Positions 1-14,000 of a stretch of 64,000 nucleotides of DNA are shown here, one piece after another. This stretch comes from Acanthaster planci (Eukaryota > Echinodermata > Asteroidea > Valvatida > Acanthasteridae), in contig NW_019091437.1 of the NCBI RefSeq assembly GCF_001949145.1, positions 656,775 through 720,774 on the forward strand. Direction: 5' to 3'. The translations under genes were made by a program, and so were the position numbers. The notes under the pieces were generated by a model that saw nothing but the letters and a program-made list of their open reading frames with translations, ran no database searches and was not told the origin of the DNA. Position 1 is the first letter of the stretch, and every line of letters starts with the position of its first letter.

Positions 1-1919
1 TACAAGCGCCTAGCTAGCGCCGCGGCGCTATAAGATCTTTGCTACGTACGTACGCCTAACGGCCATAGCATCCAGGACACATCACGCTAGCTGGTTTGCG
101 CCTCGCGTGGGGAGATTGACGCAAATTTAAACCCAACCCATGAATGAAAATATTTCCCGACTGCCTCCTTGAAAGCCGTGACAGATGTTGCATCGACCAC
201 AGATTGTGGCATGTTGTTCCAATCCCTTACTGTTCTGTCGAAGAAGGTATTGTCAAAAACCTTGGCTCATCAGTCATGAGCCATTAGGCCCACGCCTATT
301 CGCGCTTTGCGCGATGCTGCCATAACGTTAGGCATACCATGGAGGTAGGGATCTACTGCTACCGCCGTACAGGTACATGTAAAATCACGTCAACGCAGCT
401 TTTGAAATGTTGTCCATAAGAGATGAAGCAGCGCACGCAAAATTACTAAGCAACATACTGTACATGTACAGGAGAATATTATAATTGTGAAAAGCTGCTA
501 GATCGATCGAGGTTCTGCTTGCCTACATGTAGGCCTACATGTACATGTATACCTGACGAGTTCTACATGTACACACGTACGAGATTGCCAGGTTGGACGT
601 TGTCTTCATTTCATTACAACGTAGTACGGTCAGGGAGTCCACCTAGGCTAACTACTGGAAGTTCCAGGTGCGGCTGAACAGCCCAATCACTGGGCTATAC
701 AGCTGGCTCGACTGTTTATACAGTATAGTCATCTACCTCCTGAGTACCGGCATGACTCTTCATTTTTTTCCAAAACTATTCAAGTAAGTCTGTGGCATGT
801 GTGGAGCAGTCTTCATTAGATTTTCAATGAGTCGCCCTCATGAGCAATTTTCAGTCAAAACTAGAAGAACCATTATTGCAATTATAACCCCCCAAAATCA
901 AATTAACCAGGTACCACTTTTCTGAGGGCCGCCTTGATAATCTCCGAAAGAGTGAATTCAGGAGGAATTTCTACCAAGTAACAAGGACCAATAGGGTCTG
1001 CTCTTTTGATGTCACATATGGTTTCCGTACGAGTGGCTTCTAAAACTGTGTTTGGCTGTCAGTTCAATAGTAAAATTCAGAAAGTGTTAACAATCCCACA
1101 CAGTTACAGTGTATCAGAATTCCTGATGATACTACAAAATACTAAATGAAAATACAACCCTATTTAAAATGAATGAGACAAATGCCGATTTTGAACAAAC
1201 TGAAAGTAAAATCTAAAACCAGGAAAAGGAAAAAATCTGATATAAAATATCATACGTAGAACTTTTAGAGTTTATTTTATATTTTGAAAGGGTTACCTTC
1301 TCATTTACTTCAGACACAACTTGAGATACTATTCACACTGTATGTAGAAATAACAATTTATTCATGAAGTACCAACGGATCAGAAAATCCAAAATGCATG
1401 CAAAGGAGAAATTTTGAATCTCCCTGAATTAAGCCAGAGGTGTACTGCATTACGATAGGTCCTTAATCAACATGGTTGAGGTTTCTTAAGTGTGCATAAA
1501 AAAAATCATGTTCCTTCCTGCTAACATGTGGGCACATTGAAAGAGTTTGAGTAATCTCCAGTGAGTTTGTATATACCGGTAGCTATACAGCTGCAGCTTT
1601 TTTTCTTGTAGTACCCCCTTAAAAAAATGGGTACACCCTGGTGTGGCTTTCAGAAATAGTGGAAATAAAATTTCTAAAAATTGCATTAATACTGAGTCAC
1701 ACATTTTAGCTGATAAAGTTGGAAATGCAACACCACTTTACGCAGGAAGGATTGCGTGATGTCTGTTTGATGAAGGCCATCTGTGTTGATATCAAGTTGT
1801 GAATGAAAACTTACCCTAATTTTTTTTTTTTTTTAGCAAGCGCCCGTTCTTCATTCACCTGTTGGTGCCTGTAATGCTGCGATCTCACACCACTCAACTA
1901 TTCTTGAAGTGCTCTCAGA
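1..1919. other. 5' flank of gene A, no gene recognised
   Basis: Apart from a LINE 3' end at 87-261 I see no protein-coding signal. Many short TACATGTA-type runs occur (for example near 535-570). A T-run followed by AG at about 1823-1836 could be the acceptor of a 5' UTR exon carrying the gene A start codon; that is inference. Confidence 0.5.
87..261 (-). mobile_element. LINE (non-LTR retrotransposon) ORF2 3' end, fragment
   Basis: On the - strand an open stretch reads DNTFFDRTVRDWNNMPQSVV followed by a segment with SVTAFKEAVGKYF, ending in a TAG at 89-87. The pattern FF..RTVRDWN.LP.SVV...S...FK is the usual extreme C-terminus of CR1/L2/jockey-type reverse transcriptase proteins. The upstream side is closed by a stop near 268, so only the tail of the element survives. 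Family assignment beyond non-LTR is not possible from this piece. Confidence 0.75.
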
Positions 1920-2001
1920 ATGGCTAAAGTTGCTCTCTTTCACACTATCATGCCGATATGTTTGATGTTGGTTAGTCCCGTAGCTGCACAGGAAAGTACA
2001 C
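1920..2001 (+). CDS. Gene A exon 1: signal peptide
   Basis: The ATG at 1920 opens a hydrophobic leader with the core IMPICLMLV and small residues VAAQES before the donor GTAAGT at 2002. The exon ends in phase 1, matching all SRCR exons. Its design and length (82 bases) parallel the signal exon of gene B (79 bases). Confidence 0.85.
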
Positions 2002-5000
2002 GTAAGTAAAAGAAATCCTAAGAAGTGGCAATCCTTTCCGTGTCCATGCATTTTTATTTATTTAGCAGCAGGCAACACTTAGGTACAGTGACCTCACGCT
2101 CTGGGTTGAGTCACTACTAACACAGTAGCATGTGACCTAGTGGTTAAGGTTTGTAGCTTCTGAATATAGGGTAGGGGGTTCGAATCCAGCTGGTGGCAGC
2201 ATGTTGTGATCTCGGGCAAGTCACTTTACCCCTATGTGCCTCTTTCCACCCAGGAGTAAATGGGTACCTGTGAGGGCAGACATGGTTATGTTTAGCCGTT
2301 TGGGCCAAAATGGCATCAGGCTAGTATATTCCCCTGGGAGCTGAGATGGTTTCAGGAATGTTCAGATGATGTGAGCCCAATGTGCAGGGATAACTGTAAT
2401 AAGTGCATGGAGACATTCCGTAATATGTGGTGTATAAGAACTGACTATTATCATTGTTATTTATTACTGTGGTGACTTCCTCACAGAGGAAAATACATAT
2501 ACCTCATGTTCTCCCACTGCTTTCACCCGCAGCCCAAGAATATGATCTGCGGTTGGTTGGCGGCTCATCCTATAGGGAGGGACGGTTGGAGATTTTCTTC
2601 CAGGGAGAGTGGGGAACAGTGTGCAGTGTATTGAAAATGCCAGAGGCATCTGTGGTTTGTCGTCAGCTAGGGTTCTCTTATGCATCTGGAGTCCAGTCCT
2701 TTGGCCGTGGAAAAGGAAATATAGTCATTGACAATTTGAATTGTAATGGCGATGAGGCCAGTATACTAGAGTGTTATCACAATGTGCTTGGCATGACGAG
2801 CTGTAACCACTGGAAGGATGTTGGGGTCATCTGCTCTGATGTTCTCAGCACAGAGATACCAACGACATACAATCCTGGTAAGTTTGACAGAAATCATTTC
2901 TGCCTGTCCATGGACAAGAAGCTGGCGAAAGCTGAAATCCAGTGTGATCATCAGCCTAAGGCCACAAAGCCAGTTCAGATTTCTAACTTTCCATTGGCAC
3001 ATTTATATGAAAGATTTGTTTCATTGTAAATACTGTGCACATGTCTAAGCGAACATTTGAAAATAAAATTGCACATGTCTGTGCAATTAAAGGAGAAACT
3101 GTTGACATCACTTCTAGAACTTTTCAGGAGTTCTGCTTCTGTAGTTAAAAGTTTTCAGATTTGAAGTTGTTTTTTTAACGGCAGAACAAACATTATTCTT
3201 TAATTACATGTATATTGGTACCCTGTCTGTGATTTTGCAAGCATTTCTAACTTTGAAAAGTGCAGAGCAAACTGCCTTGGCATATTAAACGTAGCTTAGC
3301 AGTGATGATGAGTGTTGCCAGAAAGGGGGAAAGCCCTTCAAGGGGGGGGGAGGAATCTTCCTCTTCCATTGTTGAGGACATCTGCTCACCGAGCTTTCAA
3401 TGCAAATTTTCCTTCATAATGTTATGTTGGCCTACATGTACATAACATGGACAGAGAGAATGTTAATACTGACAGAAACTTACCGTATATACATTAAGTA
3501 ATGGTGATAAATGTATTGCCCAAATATTGAGCTTTTTAATTCTTATTCAGGAATATGACTTGTAAAAGATGAGACAGTTTACTGTATGTTAGTAATGCTG
3601 CAGGGCATTATTTTCAAGTATTGCCTATTTTACATGTAAGACACTAATTATCGTGGGCATGAATTTACCCATAAACAAACAGAGATATCATCTCATTTAG
3701 ATGTACACATTCAGGACTGTCAACAGTGAAAAGATTGTAGAATGGACAGAAATTCTGTGACAAATTTCTGTCCATTCTACAATCTTTTCACTGTTGACAG
3801 TCCTAAATACGTACATTTAAATGAGATGATATCTCTGTTTGTTTATGGGTAAATTCATGCCCACGATAAGTGTCTTGTCAATTTATAGCAATCACCCCAA
3901 TACAAAATTATTTTCAATGACTTGTATTTTCTGAATTACATGTACGTACATGCTCTGCATTTTTGTACCCAAGACCATGACAGTGCCTCGTGGAGAAGAT
4001 GTAAAAACTGAACAAAATATTGCGCTTAGCTGTGCTCCAGTGTCCCCCTTTCAAATCTCAAATGTGTTGCCAATTATACGGATGTGCCCACATGCAGATT
4101 CTCTTGGAGTCAGTCAACACAAATTTGATCCAAGCCAGTACTTCAAACACTTTATAACATGAAGGACATACTGTACATGTACACGCAAGTTCTGACTGTG
4201 GCACTCCCAATATAGCATCTATACTAGGGTTATTCCCTTGAGTTTGCACATGACCTACAGTTATCATGTACATACACATACATGTACATGTAGTTTCAAA
4301 CTAGGTTAGACCTGTGCAGAGTGGCCATTGGCTGTACATGTGGACTCTAGTTCGGCATTGTAGCAAATATCTCTCTGCAACATTTTGGAGTTTTGCAGTA
4401 GCAGTGGTGCAGTCTGGAACAAACAAGCATTTGTAAAGCCCAACTTGGTAAAGGACTGTGATTGTGGCACCGGTATGTTGTTTAAAAAGTTGGTGTATTC
4501 AGCCAAAAATACTTAAGTGCCCAGGACAAGTATTTTGAAATGATATCATCAGCAAGTGGTTAAATTTGAGGTGCATATGGATTTTGTACATGTAGTTCAC
4601 AACGCCTAATTTCTCTAAGAATTATTTCACATCATAACATACCGGTATATGCATGACCCACACCACATTAACAGTTTGTGGTCATGTGATATTCTTACCT
4701 TTTGAACTCTATATATGCAGATGTACTCTGTCTTAACCACTTCTGTCTTTTGATACTGTAGAAATTGAAGCTATTTTCAAGAATGGCGTATTCCGATTGG
4801 CGGATGGACCAGACCCTTATCAAGGCCGAGTGGAAGTGTTTGTTAGCACTGCCTTAGCCTGGATGTCCATCTGCAGTACTGGCTGGGACTTTACCAGAGC
4901 GTCATTTGTGTGTAAGAAGCTGGGCTACCGACCGGCAACGTCAGCTGGAACAGGACGCTATGGTGCCAGTGCTGGCCCCATTGCCAACTGCTCAGCAGGG

Positions 5001-8000
5001 TCATTTGACTACGAAGGGAGGTTTAACTGGGAAAGGGACAGCTGTGTGGTTGTCAATGAAAGCGATGCAACTGGTGCATGCTCTCATGACATGGCAGTAG
5101 ATGTGGTTTGCAGCGGCACAGAGCCAGGTAAAGTGATTGTCCAGACAGTGTTCGCAAAACAGAAAATGTTAGATTTCCCAATCTTTGGCCGTGCATGTAC
5201 ATTCCACCAATTAAGTTCAGTCAGAGAAAATCTTCATCTCCTCTGCTTTTTGTGATGACAAATACCCGACTGTCCCAGAAAAATATGTGTTGCTTCTTGC
5301 TGTGAGAAGTTTCCATTGTGTTGAATTTGGAAAACTAAAAATGAGCCGAACTTTCTGCCAAGTCTCTTTACCAGATACGTGTAACATTCACATTAAGATC
5401 ACCACAGGTGGATTCGTGTGCCGTATGAAAGTAAACATGTCGGCAGTTTTGATTTCAAGAGGCAGAAGGGAACATGCCATGATGCTACAAAGTCTTTGTT
5501 AGGATGCATTTAAAGTTTCTCAACAAAGGCCTGTTTGTGCTTGGTGAGGCAAAGCATTATTGCAGGTTATCTGTTGTTCACCAGGTTCTTACAAAACCTT
5601 GCTTCGGACGTGTACTTCAAACAAATTTTTGCTGTAGGGAAACACACATTTGCGGCCAATTGTCCAGAAAGCTTACATGTAGTTTATGTGTAATGGGTAC
5701 TGTGTGCCCATTTGTACAGGTCTTCAAATTCCAAAATACTAATCCTGCTTTGCTTGAAGTGTAAGAGATTGCATTTAGAACTCATAATACAGTGTGCACA
5801 TTAAATAGTCTGTGACACATCATTCATTTGCCCAGACAATTCTAGAATACATTGCAACAGACATGACTGTTGGTTTCATTCAGGCAAGGAGGGGTACATC
5901 AGATTTGCTGGTGGGTTGCGACAATTAGAAGGCCGAGTGGAAATTTACAACCAAAATGTTTGGAAGGGACTGTGCTCAGACGACTGGACAATGGCGGACG
6001 CCCAGGTCTCCTGCCGGCAACAAGGCTTGTCACCCCCCTCGGAGGCGATTTCAGGGGGGACGTTTGGGAGTAGCAAGGCTGGAGATATCCTGCAGACTTC
6101 ACTGGACTGCACAGGACAGGAGTTTAGTCTGGTGAAGTGCCCCCAGACACCTAGACCCACACCTTGTACCCTTGGTGATGCTGCAGTTCGCTGTGGTGAA
6201 CCAAGAGAAGGTAAGCATGAGGATGCCCAGTGTGGGAAAGATGTAAAATAGCAAAAAAAAAACCACCTGGTTGTAATTTTGGGCATTGCCTGGCTTTGAG
6301 TTAATAAGAGTCTACTGTACATAGACTTTGGCTGTATTGAGCAACAATGACTAGGATTTTGCAGGCTGGAGGACCTGATCAAATCACATCATCCTGTATA
6401 TCACAGCTTAGCATGATGCAGTAAGACTTTCTCCTTGGGTTTTGTCTCCTGCAGCTCAGGAATTTGATCTGCGACTGACCAATGGCACAACTGCTCTGGA
6501 AGGCTTTGTAGAGATAATGTACCAAGGAAAGTGGGGGACTGTCTGCCTTTTGGACAGGGAGCACAGGAATGAGGGGAGAGTTGCCTGCCGTCAGCTGGGC
6601 TTCCAGTATGTTGTTAGAGCCACCACCAGGTTTGGACCAGAAGTTGGACAGGTGATGTTGTCTGCATTGATCTGCAATGGCAATGAAGAGCAACTGGTAG
6701 ACTGTTACCATAATGCACCTGGACAGTCATCATGGTGTGACTATGGTGACGATTTGTGGGTTATGTGCTCCAACGTTGAACCGGAAACGCCACCACCAGA
6801 ACTCTCACCTGGTGAGCAGCACCGCCATACACGTACACGTTTGAGGAATAATGTCTTTGGTGGTTTGGATTGGTTGGGTCGGGTTGGCTTGGGGTGTGCT
6901 TTGTTCATTAATTTGAATTTCGATGTCACTGTTCCAAGCTGATTTCCAGATTTACACATTTAGCAGTGAACCTCTCTGCTAGTGAAAGAGTACAAATTCT
7001 TCCAGGGTAATTTTGATATGAATTTTTGGGTTGGAATCATATGCCCCCTGAAAGTTGAAGTGCAAGGAACGTGACACTAGTGTCTTACACCGTGGAGAAT
7101 TGTGAAGATTCAGGAGTTTTTCCTACAAGGAGTTGTGGTAGTAAGGGTGGATTGCCTATGTGTGGTTCTTCAGGAAATTGCCTTCTTCCGTTTTTCTTGC
7201 CTTAAATTAAAACCAAGTGTGGACATAGCTTGGCTTTCATTTGACAAATTTGGCAGTTTAAAAAAAAATTGCTGTACCTACTTTGGCAAAGCTTACTGTT
7301 TACTCTTTTGTTAACTAATAGTTCACAGTAAATTACGACTTGTGAATGGGTCAGACCCCCACCGAGGTCGCATGGAGGTCTTCATGGGTGAAGAGGGGAC
7401 ATGGGCCACAGTATGCGGTGAAGGCTGGGACTTCAACAGGGCTGTCATGGTCTGCAAGGAACTTGACTATCGGCCCACTACTTCATTTACCACAGGGAAT
7501 TATGGTGGAGGGACTGGAGTCATTGCTACTTGCCCAGCATCTGCATACAGGCTAGACTTGGACAACTGTCAAGTGACAAATAACTGCGGTCGTGACATGG
7601 ATGTTTTTGTTGTTTGTGGCGGCAGAGAACCAGGTAAGGCAAAGTACCAGTGAAATTCTACAGCTAAGATGGGAATTGAAAGAGTGATATCAGAATGGCT
7701 GCGTTCTTGTGAAAAGCTGAAGCACAGTTGTTATTACAGGGTGCTTGAAATACGTGTATTTATACTGGAATTTCAGGATGAATTTCTAATATAGGAATTC
7801 TAAAGGCTTAACACATTTTGAAACCTAGGGCTTCTTGGGATAGATTAGCCATCCCCAAACCCAAATAAAATGGAGTTTTTGACAAAAAAAAAGAGGACCC
7901 AAGGAATAAGAGGCATTTTTCTTTTCAAAGCGAGTGTGATGCATGCACACATTATGAAATGTGGTCAGTAGTCCACCTTGTTTGCAGGAGATACTACAAA

Positions 8001-11000
8001 ATTATTTTCAACATTTAAAGTTGTGATGTGGTGGATGTACAGGATTGACAAAAGGGATGACGATTGATTGATTCATGGTTTATTGTAAATTGCATTATAG
8101 TCATGGGCTAAATTGCAGCAAAATATGCATTAAATCAAATAATAATTATTATAAAAAGACGATTATAAAACTGCACAATTTTATAAAATAGTTAAGTTGG
8201 TTTGAAGTATGACAACATTTATCAAAATGCATTAAGATTCTATAACATTCAAGTACACCATTTAACCATACTAACTTACAGGTCATTCAACAATAGTTAA
8301 ACATGAAATTACTGAAAAATAATTACCAAAGTACACACACAATAAAATCCCCATGGAAACATTAAAACATCAAAACCAAAAACCAGTTTGGACAGCCCAT
8401 TCACAAAACTCATCAAGGGTTGATTGTAATTATTTGTGTTATCAATACAAGAATTCTCAATAATTGTTATATTGTCAACATACTTGAGACTGAGGATCTG
8501 GCCATCGTTGTAACTTGTAAGCACAGCTCCGTTAACTTTGGCTAAAAAACCCAGTGGGCCAAACTTAGTTCCCTGTGTTAGGCCACCATTCAAGATAACA
8601 AATTCTGAAACCTAATTTTTGTAGTGAACACATTGTGAGCGCTCCTCTTACGAAGCTGCACACCCAAGGGATCAATGATGGCTGAGTGCCCAGGTTTACA
8701 CATGTAAAAAGCTTGAATAACGATGTTGTGGTTGATCAGATCAAAAGCTTTACTAAAATCTGCAACAACGACATAACTTTTAGTTTTCACTTTGTCAGAA
8801 TGAGAACACAATTTGTTTACAGATTCCACCAATAATGGGATCTTGACATTCTCTTCCCATTGCAAAATTGATTGATCCAAATTATATTCAATATCTGAGA
8901 GTACCCATTCTGTAACAAAAGACTCAGCCAACTTTGCTAAATGATCAGTCAATGTAACTGGACGTAGCTTATCCCATGACGGCGGCAGCCCATGTCTGTG
9001 ACATTTTTTCTACCGTAATTAGGAAAGCTGTGCCAGTCTGTCATGTTCACACGTATTTCAGAAAATTGTCATCTGTTGGAATGAGGTTCATTTCACGGAA
9101 AGCAAGGTACCTTTTGAATTCCTCTTTAACCTCAGAATTTGTTGTATCCTCTAGGTTTGGAGGGTCAAATCCGACTAGTCAATGGGTCTGTGCCAACTGA
9201 AGGACGTGTTGAATTCTACCATCACAAAGCATGGAGGACGATCTGTGCCGATGACTTGACCTTTGTTGGACAGCAGGTCGTGTGCTATGAGCTTGACTTT
9301 CCTTTCCCCACTCAGTCCATTCCAGGGGGAATGTTTGGCGAGAGTCCAACCCATGAGATTTTAGATGCAGTTGTCAATTGTACTTTGCAGGAAATTCGTC
9401 TTGAATACTGTGCTCAGTCACCAAGAATGACGCCTTGTGTTGGTGGTCATGCCGCAGTGCAGTGTGGCATATGGAGTAACGGTGAGCACTTTACATTCTT
9501 GTAAAGACGTACACAGTTCTTTGAAAGAGAGACCACACAAGCAAGCTTTGGCTAGTTGAATGGATTCTCAAGCAACACATGTAGCTCTGCAATTCATTTT
9601 TAGATTCTGACAGTTTAAATTTGAGAATTTGAGATGTAGGTAATCTTGAGTGTCTGTTCGGAGCAATGTTAGCCTGGACTGATGTGTACATGTACATGTA
9701 TGTACAACACTGCATACCCAGTGTTGCCTGGGGACTAGTGAAATTTAAAACCTTTTTCAAGTAGGTCTCCAACCTGTGATTATTATTTGACCACTGATGA
9801 AGTTACTGGGGTTAAATGGCCAGTTTGAGCCTCTGTTTATATTGAGTTCATTTGAATCAACTGGCCAGCTGACATTGCAGAGATTGGTGGTCACCCGGCA
9901 GGATATCTGTGCTAGTAAGCAGGATGTCATGGGTTCCAGTCCCACCTGAGTCAGAGTAGCAGTAAAGGGCAAAACACCCATTGTCAAAGAGAAAAACAAT
10001 TGTCATTTCCCACACACCGAAAGCAAAACTATTTTCATAAAATACTCTGCATTGTTTGACACACATTCACTTGTGAGGGTTCATTTTTGGATTACACTTA
10101 ACATTTTGCTGTGAAATGTCCTAGGCGATTGGAAATGACCCTCAGGCTATTGTAGCAAACAGATTCCCTGAGGGTACACACATTTGTAAGCTAATTCAAG
10201 TCAGCATGATAAAACACCCAGACAGCAGTTTGTGCAAAGCAGCCCAAGCCTGTGTGGTTGTGTGGTTTAAGAATGGTCTTCACAAGTAGAGTTCGCTTGT
10301 AAATGATTCTCTTGTTCACAGACTGTACAAGATAACAGATTGCATGATGGACAAGTCATTCAACAATAAAGATTGTTACATTTCTTGTCATGTGACCCCA
10401 AACATTGGATTTTAAACTGAAGTCACAAATTTTCTGAGATCCAGTCAGCAATGGTAGATTTGACTGCATCTAGCAATGTTTGGATTGTAGTAGTATATTT
10501 TTACGCTCTTGATTTCATTGATTTGTTCTCTGCATTTGTTCAGCCACCGAAGGGGATGTGCGCCTTAGTGGTGGTCGCTCTGTGTTGGATGGGCGAGTGG
10601 AGATATACCACAAGGGCCAGTGGGGTTCAGTTTGTGGTGCTAAGTTTGGTGCTGATGATGCAGCCGTTGTCTGCCATCAGCTGGGCTTCCGTGACCAACT
10701 GTCCCTGTCCTCTAGTGTCCTTTTGTGGAGCAGAGGCCCACCAGCGTGGCTGAGGGACCTGGGCTGTCAGGGGTATGAGGAACGCATCTCTGAGTGCGGT
10801 GCTGTGCTTGGGGAACCAGTGAAATGCCTACACCTCTTAGCAGACGTCACCTGCGACAGTCGCCCATTTACCAAGAGTAAGCTTCCACAGGCATTGCTTT
10901 TCCTCTTGGAAAAATTCTTTGCTTTGGTTCAACTGGATACTAAAGCCTCTCAATATCTCGTTGATTGAGTCCTATAATTTTTGTAACTAAGGAAACAAGG

Positions 11001-14000
11001 GTGTAATGAAACAGTTTTATAACTTGTCATGAACTTACAAGAGCGTCACACAATTTTCACCATGTTTTGCCAATATTGTAAGTGGGTATATCATTCTTCC
11101 CTTAATGAATAGGAGGCAAATTATGTTAAATTACTTCTAGGTTAACCAAAATTTAAAGTCAAGCCATTGTCATCTAAGAAATTTGTTACTGGATGCTACA
11201 TGTCACAGAAAAAAAGGAATTGGGTAGAACGTGATCATGCTCGCAGGCCATACCTTTTTATTTTTCAGGATGTCAATTTTTTTTAAGGAGGGATGTAACT
11301 AACTTTGAATAGAAGCCAGCAGTTAGTTTGTCGCAATAGGCTGGTAAACAGGATACAAGGCTGCAAGCCAGAAAGACTGATGCTAGTTTGGCTGCAATGT
11401 GATACTTGTAAGGTTTTATAATTTTTGCCTTATTCCGTCACTGCCATAATCACAACTTTTGCCAAAGAAAAATGAGATTAAAATTCACTAAATAGTTAAT
11501 TTAAGATTTTCGTACTCGTGAACTCAAATTGTCCTGCTTACTGTCAGCTCCGTCTGTACTGTCCTAGCTTATGAAGCACGTCTGAGTGATGGACCCTACC
11601 CCAACCAGGGTCGCTTGGAGTTGCTCTACAATGGTGTTTGGGGCACTGTCTGTGATGATGAGTGGGACATTAAGGATGCTGAAGTGGTTTGCCGGCAGCT
11701 AGGCTTCCCTTCAGCCGTGGCTGCTCTCAGTGGTGAAGACACTACCAGTCTGTATGGATCGGGGGAGGGTGAGATCATCTTGTACGAGGTGGGCTGTGAT
11801 GGTACTGAGGACAGCATCATCAAGTGCAAGCTGTCTTACCCATATTACGTTCTGTGCGATCATTCGGAAAAAGCTGGCGTTGTCTGCTTCAGCGAGAACT
11901 ACCCAAGTGAAGACCCACGACCCAAGGATCCTGGTAAAAATTCTAATTGCTCAGGCTTCATGTCAGGTAGTTGTACCCACTGTAGCTGGCAGAGAGTGGC
12001 ATTGGTTGTCTGCCACTGGATGTACTTAAGACTCGCGTGAGGTTTGGGCGTTCAGGTTAAACCTAACCCTCTCTGAAAAATTTAACAGGAGATTTTTAAG
12101 AGGTGTTTTGCTTTATTCAGAAAGGTAGAGCCTAGCCACTAATAATTTACTCACAGTTAGATAGCCCCTTGAAAGTGACAGTAAAGAGAATCTATTGGAT
12201 AGTAAAGGTGGATTGTGGAAGATGCATGGATGTTAACAAGTTAAGTCAGTTTTGTCAAGATTCTGTGTACAGCCATTATGCTGTTCTGTCTTGCTTGTTC
12301 TTGTTTCCGTTACAGGAGACAGAGAAGGTTTGTCAAGTACCGCCATCCGCAACATTGTCCTTGGGGTCCTGGTGGGTGCCAAAGTGCTTCTCCTCTTGGT
12401 TTGGTGTGGTTACAAGTACAGCAGAAAGAGGGCTGAGCCCCGCATTGTGGTGGTGGGCCCGAATCAGGGATTCACCAGTGCTGGCAATGATCAGTATTCT
12501 GCTGTCAGCCAGAATGAGGTATTCACCTTGAAGTGATTTGTGATTATTCAGCATTTGTTACCTTCAGTATTTAAAGTGTAGCTGCAGTGAACTTTTCTTG
12601 GAAATAGGTTTTGTGCAGTTTTATACTATTCTTCTATGTATGAAAATTATTTGAGATCTTTTTTAGGTTAATTGTATTGAAAATTGTATTGAAAAATGTA
12701 CTTATTGCATTTAGGCCGGCAAATCTACAAAAGGAGTCGTCTTCATCAGTGTACAAACCAGTGTAACACTCGGGTTCTTATTCCTGGAATGACATCACTG
12801 TTTTGCTTATGAATATAAAATACTCATTAGCATAAAAGCCCCAAAGGCAGCAAAACCCCTTTGAAATTGTGAAAAAGAAATGGAAAAGGGGACCAACCGA
12901 GAAACAAAGGTGCATTTTGAGGTTGGTATTTCCAACAAATGCCATTGTAGCTGCCTTGTAACAATTATTGACTGCTGTGATGTGGAATATGATGTTTTAA
13001 ACATTCCTGTACCTCTCGCTGGTTCTTATTTGTGGTTGGCTGAACCACAGCAGGTTATGTGGGGTTTGTTAATATGGGCTAGGGAGAGAAATTTCCATCA
13101 ATGTGAACTTCGTGCACATTAGGACATCATATACACATAATTTTTGAAATGTAGTGTCCAATCGGGCACTATAGTTGAAATATTCTATTATAGATCCTGA
13201 AAGGTTTCTTTTCAGGATTGAATTTAGGAGTGAGGTGTGTTACAAGACACGTGGACTGGCAAACTTTGGTCTGTGTCCACAACAGACATGTGAGTGACCA
13301 GGACGGGACTCTCTCTCTACCATTCCATGTCACCCTGAGGGTGTTAAAACGTCATGTCCCACATCACAGAAGCCAGTAACTGTCTTGTTATACCTCTGTC
13401 TTGAATTCTTTACAATAATTTTCCCAGTAGCATGCGCACATTAGCTCCAACATGATGTAAACAGTAGGAAAGGACCGTTATGTTTGCAGCCACTGAGCGT
13501 CTCAAAAGTCTCCCATTCTTGAAGAGCTGAGTGACATCTCTTGATGTACATGTAGCGTTGCTTTCTGAAAACTCCTAAGACAGTCCCTGGCCTTGTACCA
13601 AATGACTCTCGGCCAGAGACCTGTGATTAATAATCTTGTCGATGTGCCCTGTATTACAGACATTTTCTCCAACCATGTTTTCAAAACAACAAAGGAGAAA
13701 GCAATCTTTCTAGTAACAGCTTTTGTTATGGAGGATAGCAGAAAAGGTTTACTCATGTGTATCCCTTTGGAACAAAAGCTCTTACAAAAAAAAAATGGCT
13801 GCCATGTACAACCTCTATATGTGATAAGACCAGAGAGCTATGTAAAAACTAGAGCGCTTACTCATGTACAAAGTGATGCCTGCTGGCCGCATCCATGTTT
13901 GTGACCCAAGCTATGGACAACTCATGATTATGTACGGCTTTTGTACGGCTATTTGCATCTGTGTTTGTGTTCTAAAGTGATGCGTCAACAAACTTAATGC

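Noticed and set aside
2130-2200. tRNA gene
   Set aside because: A and B boxes are present but the acceptor and anticodon stems do not form; the sequence continues into a SINE body.
13502-13904. Overlapping frames of 103 (+) and 84 (-) residues in gene A intron 10
   Set aside because: No similarity recognised, no phase-compatible splice sites around them; treated as chance.
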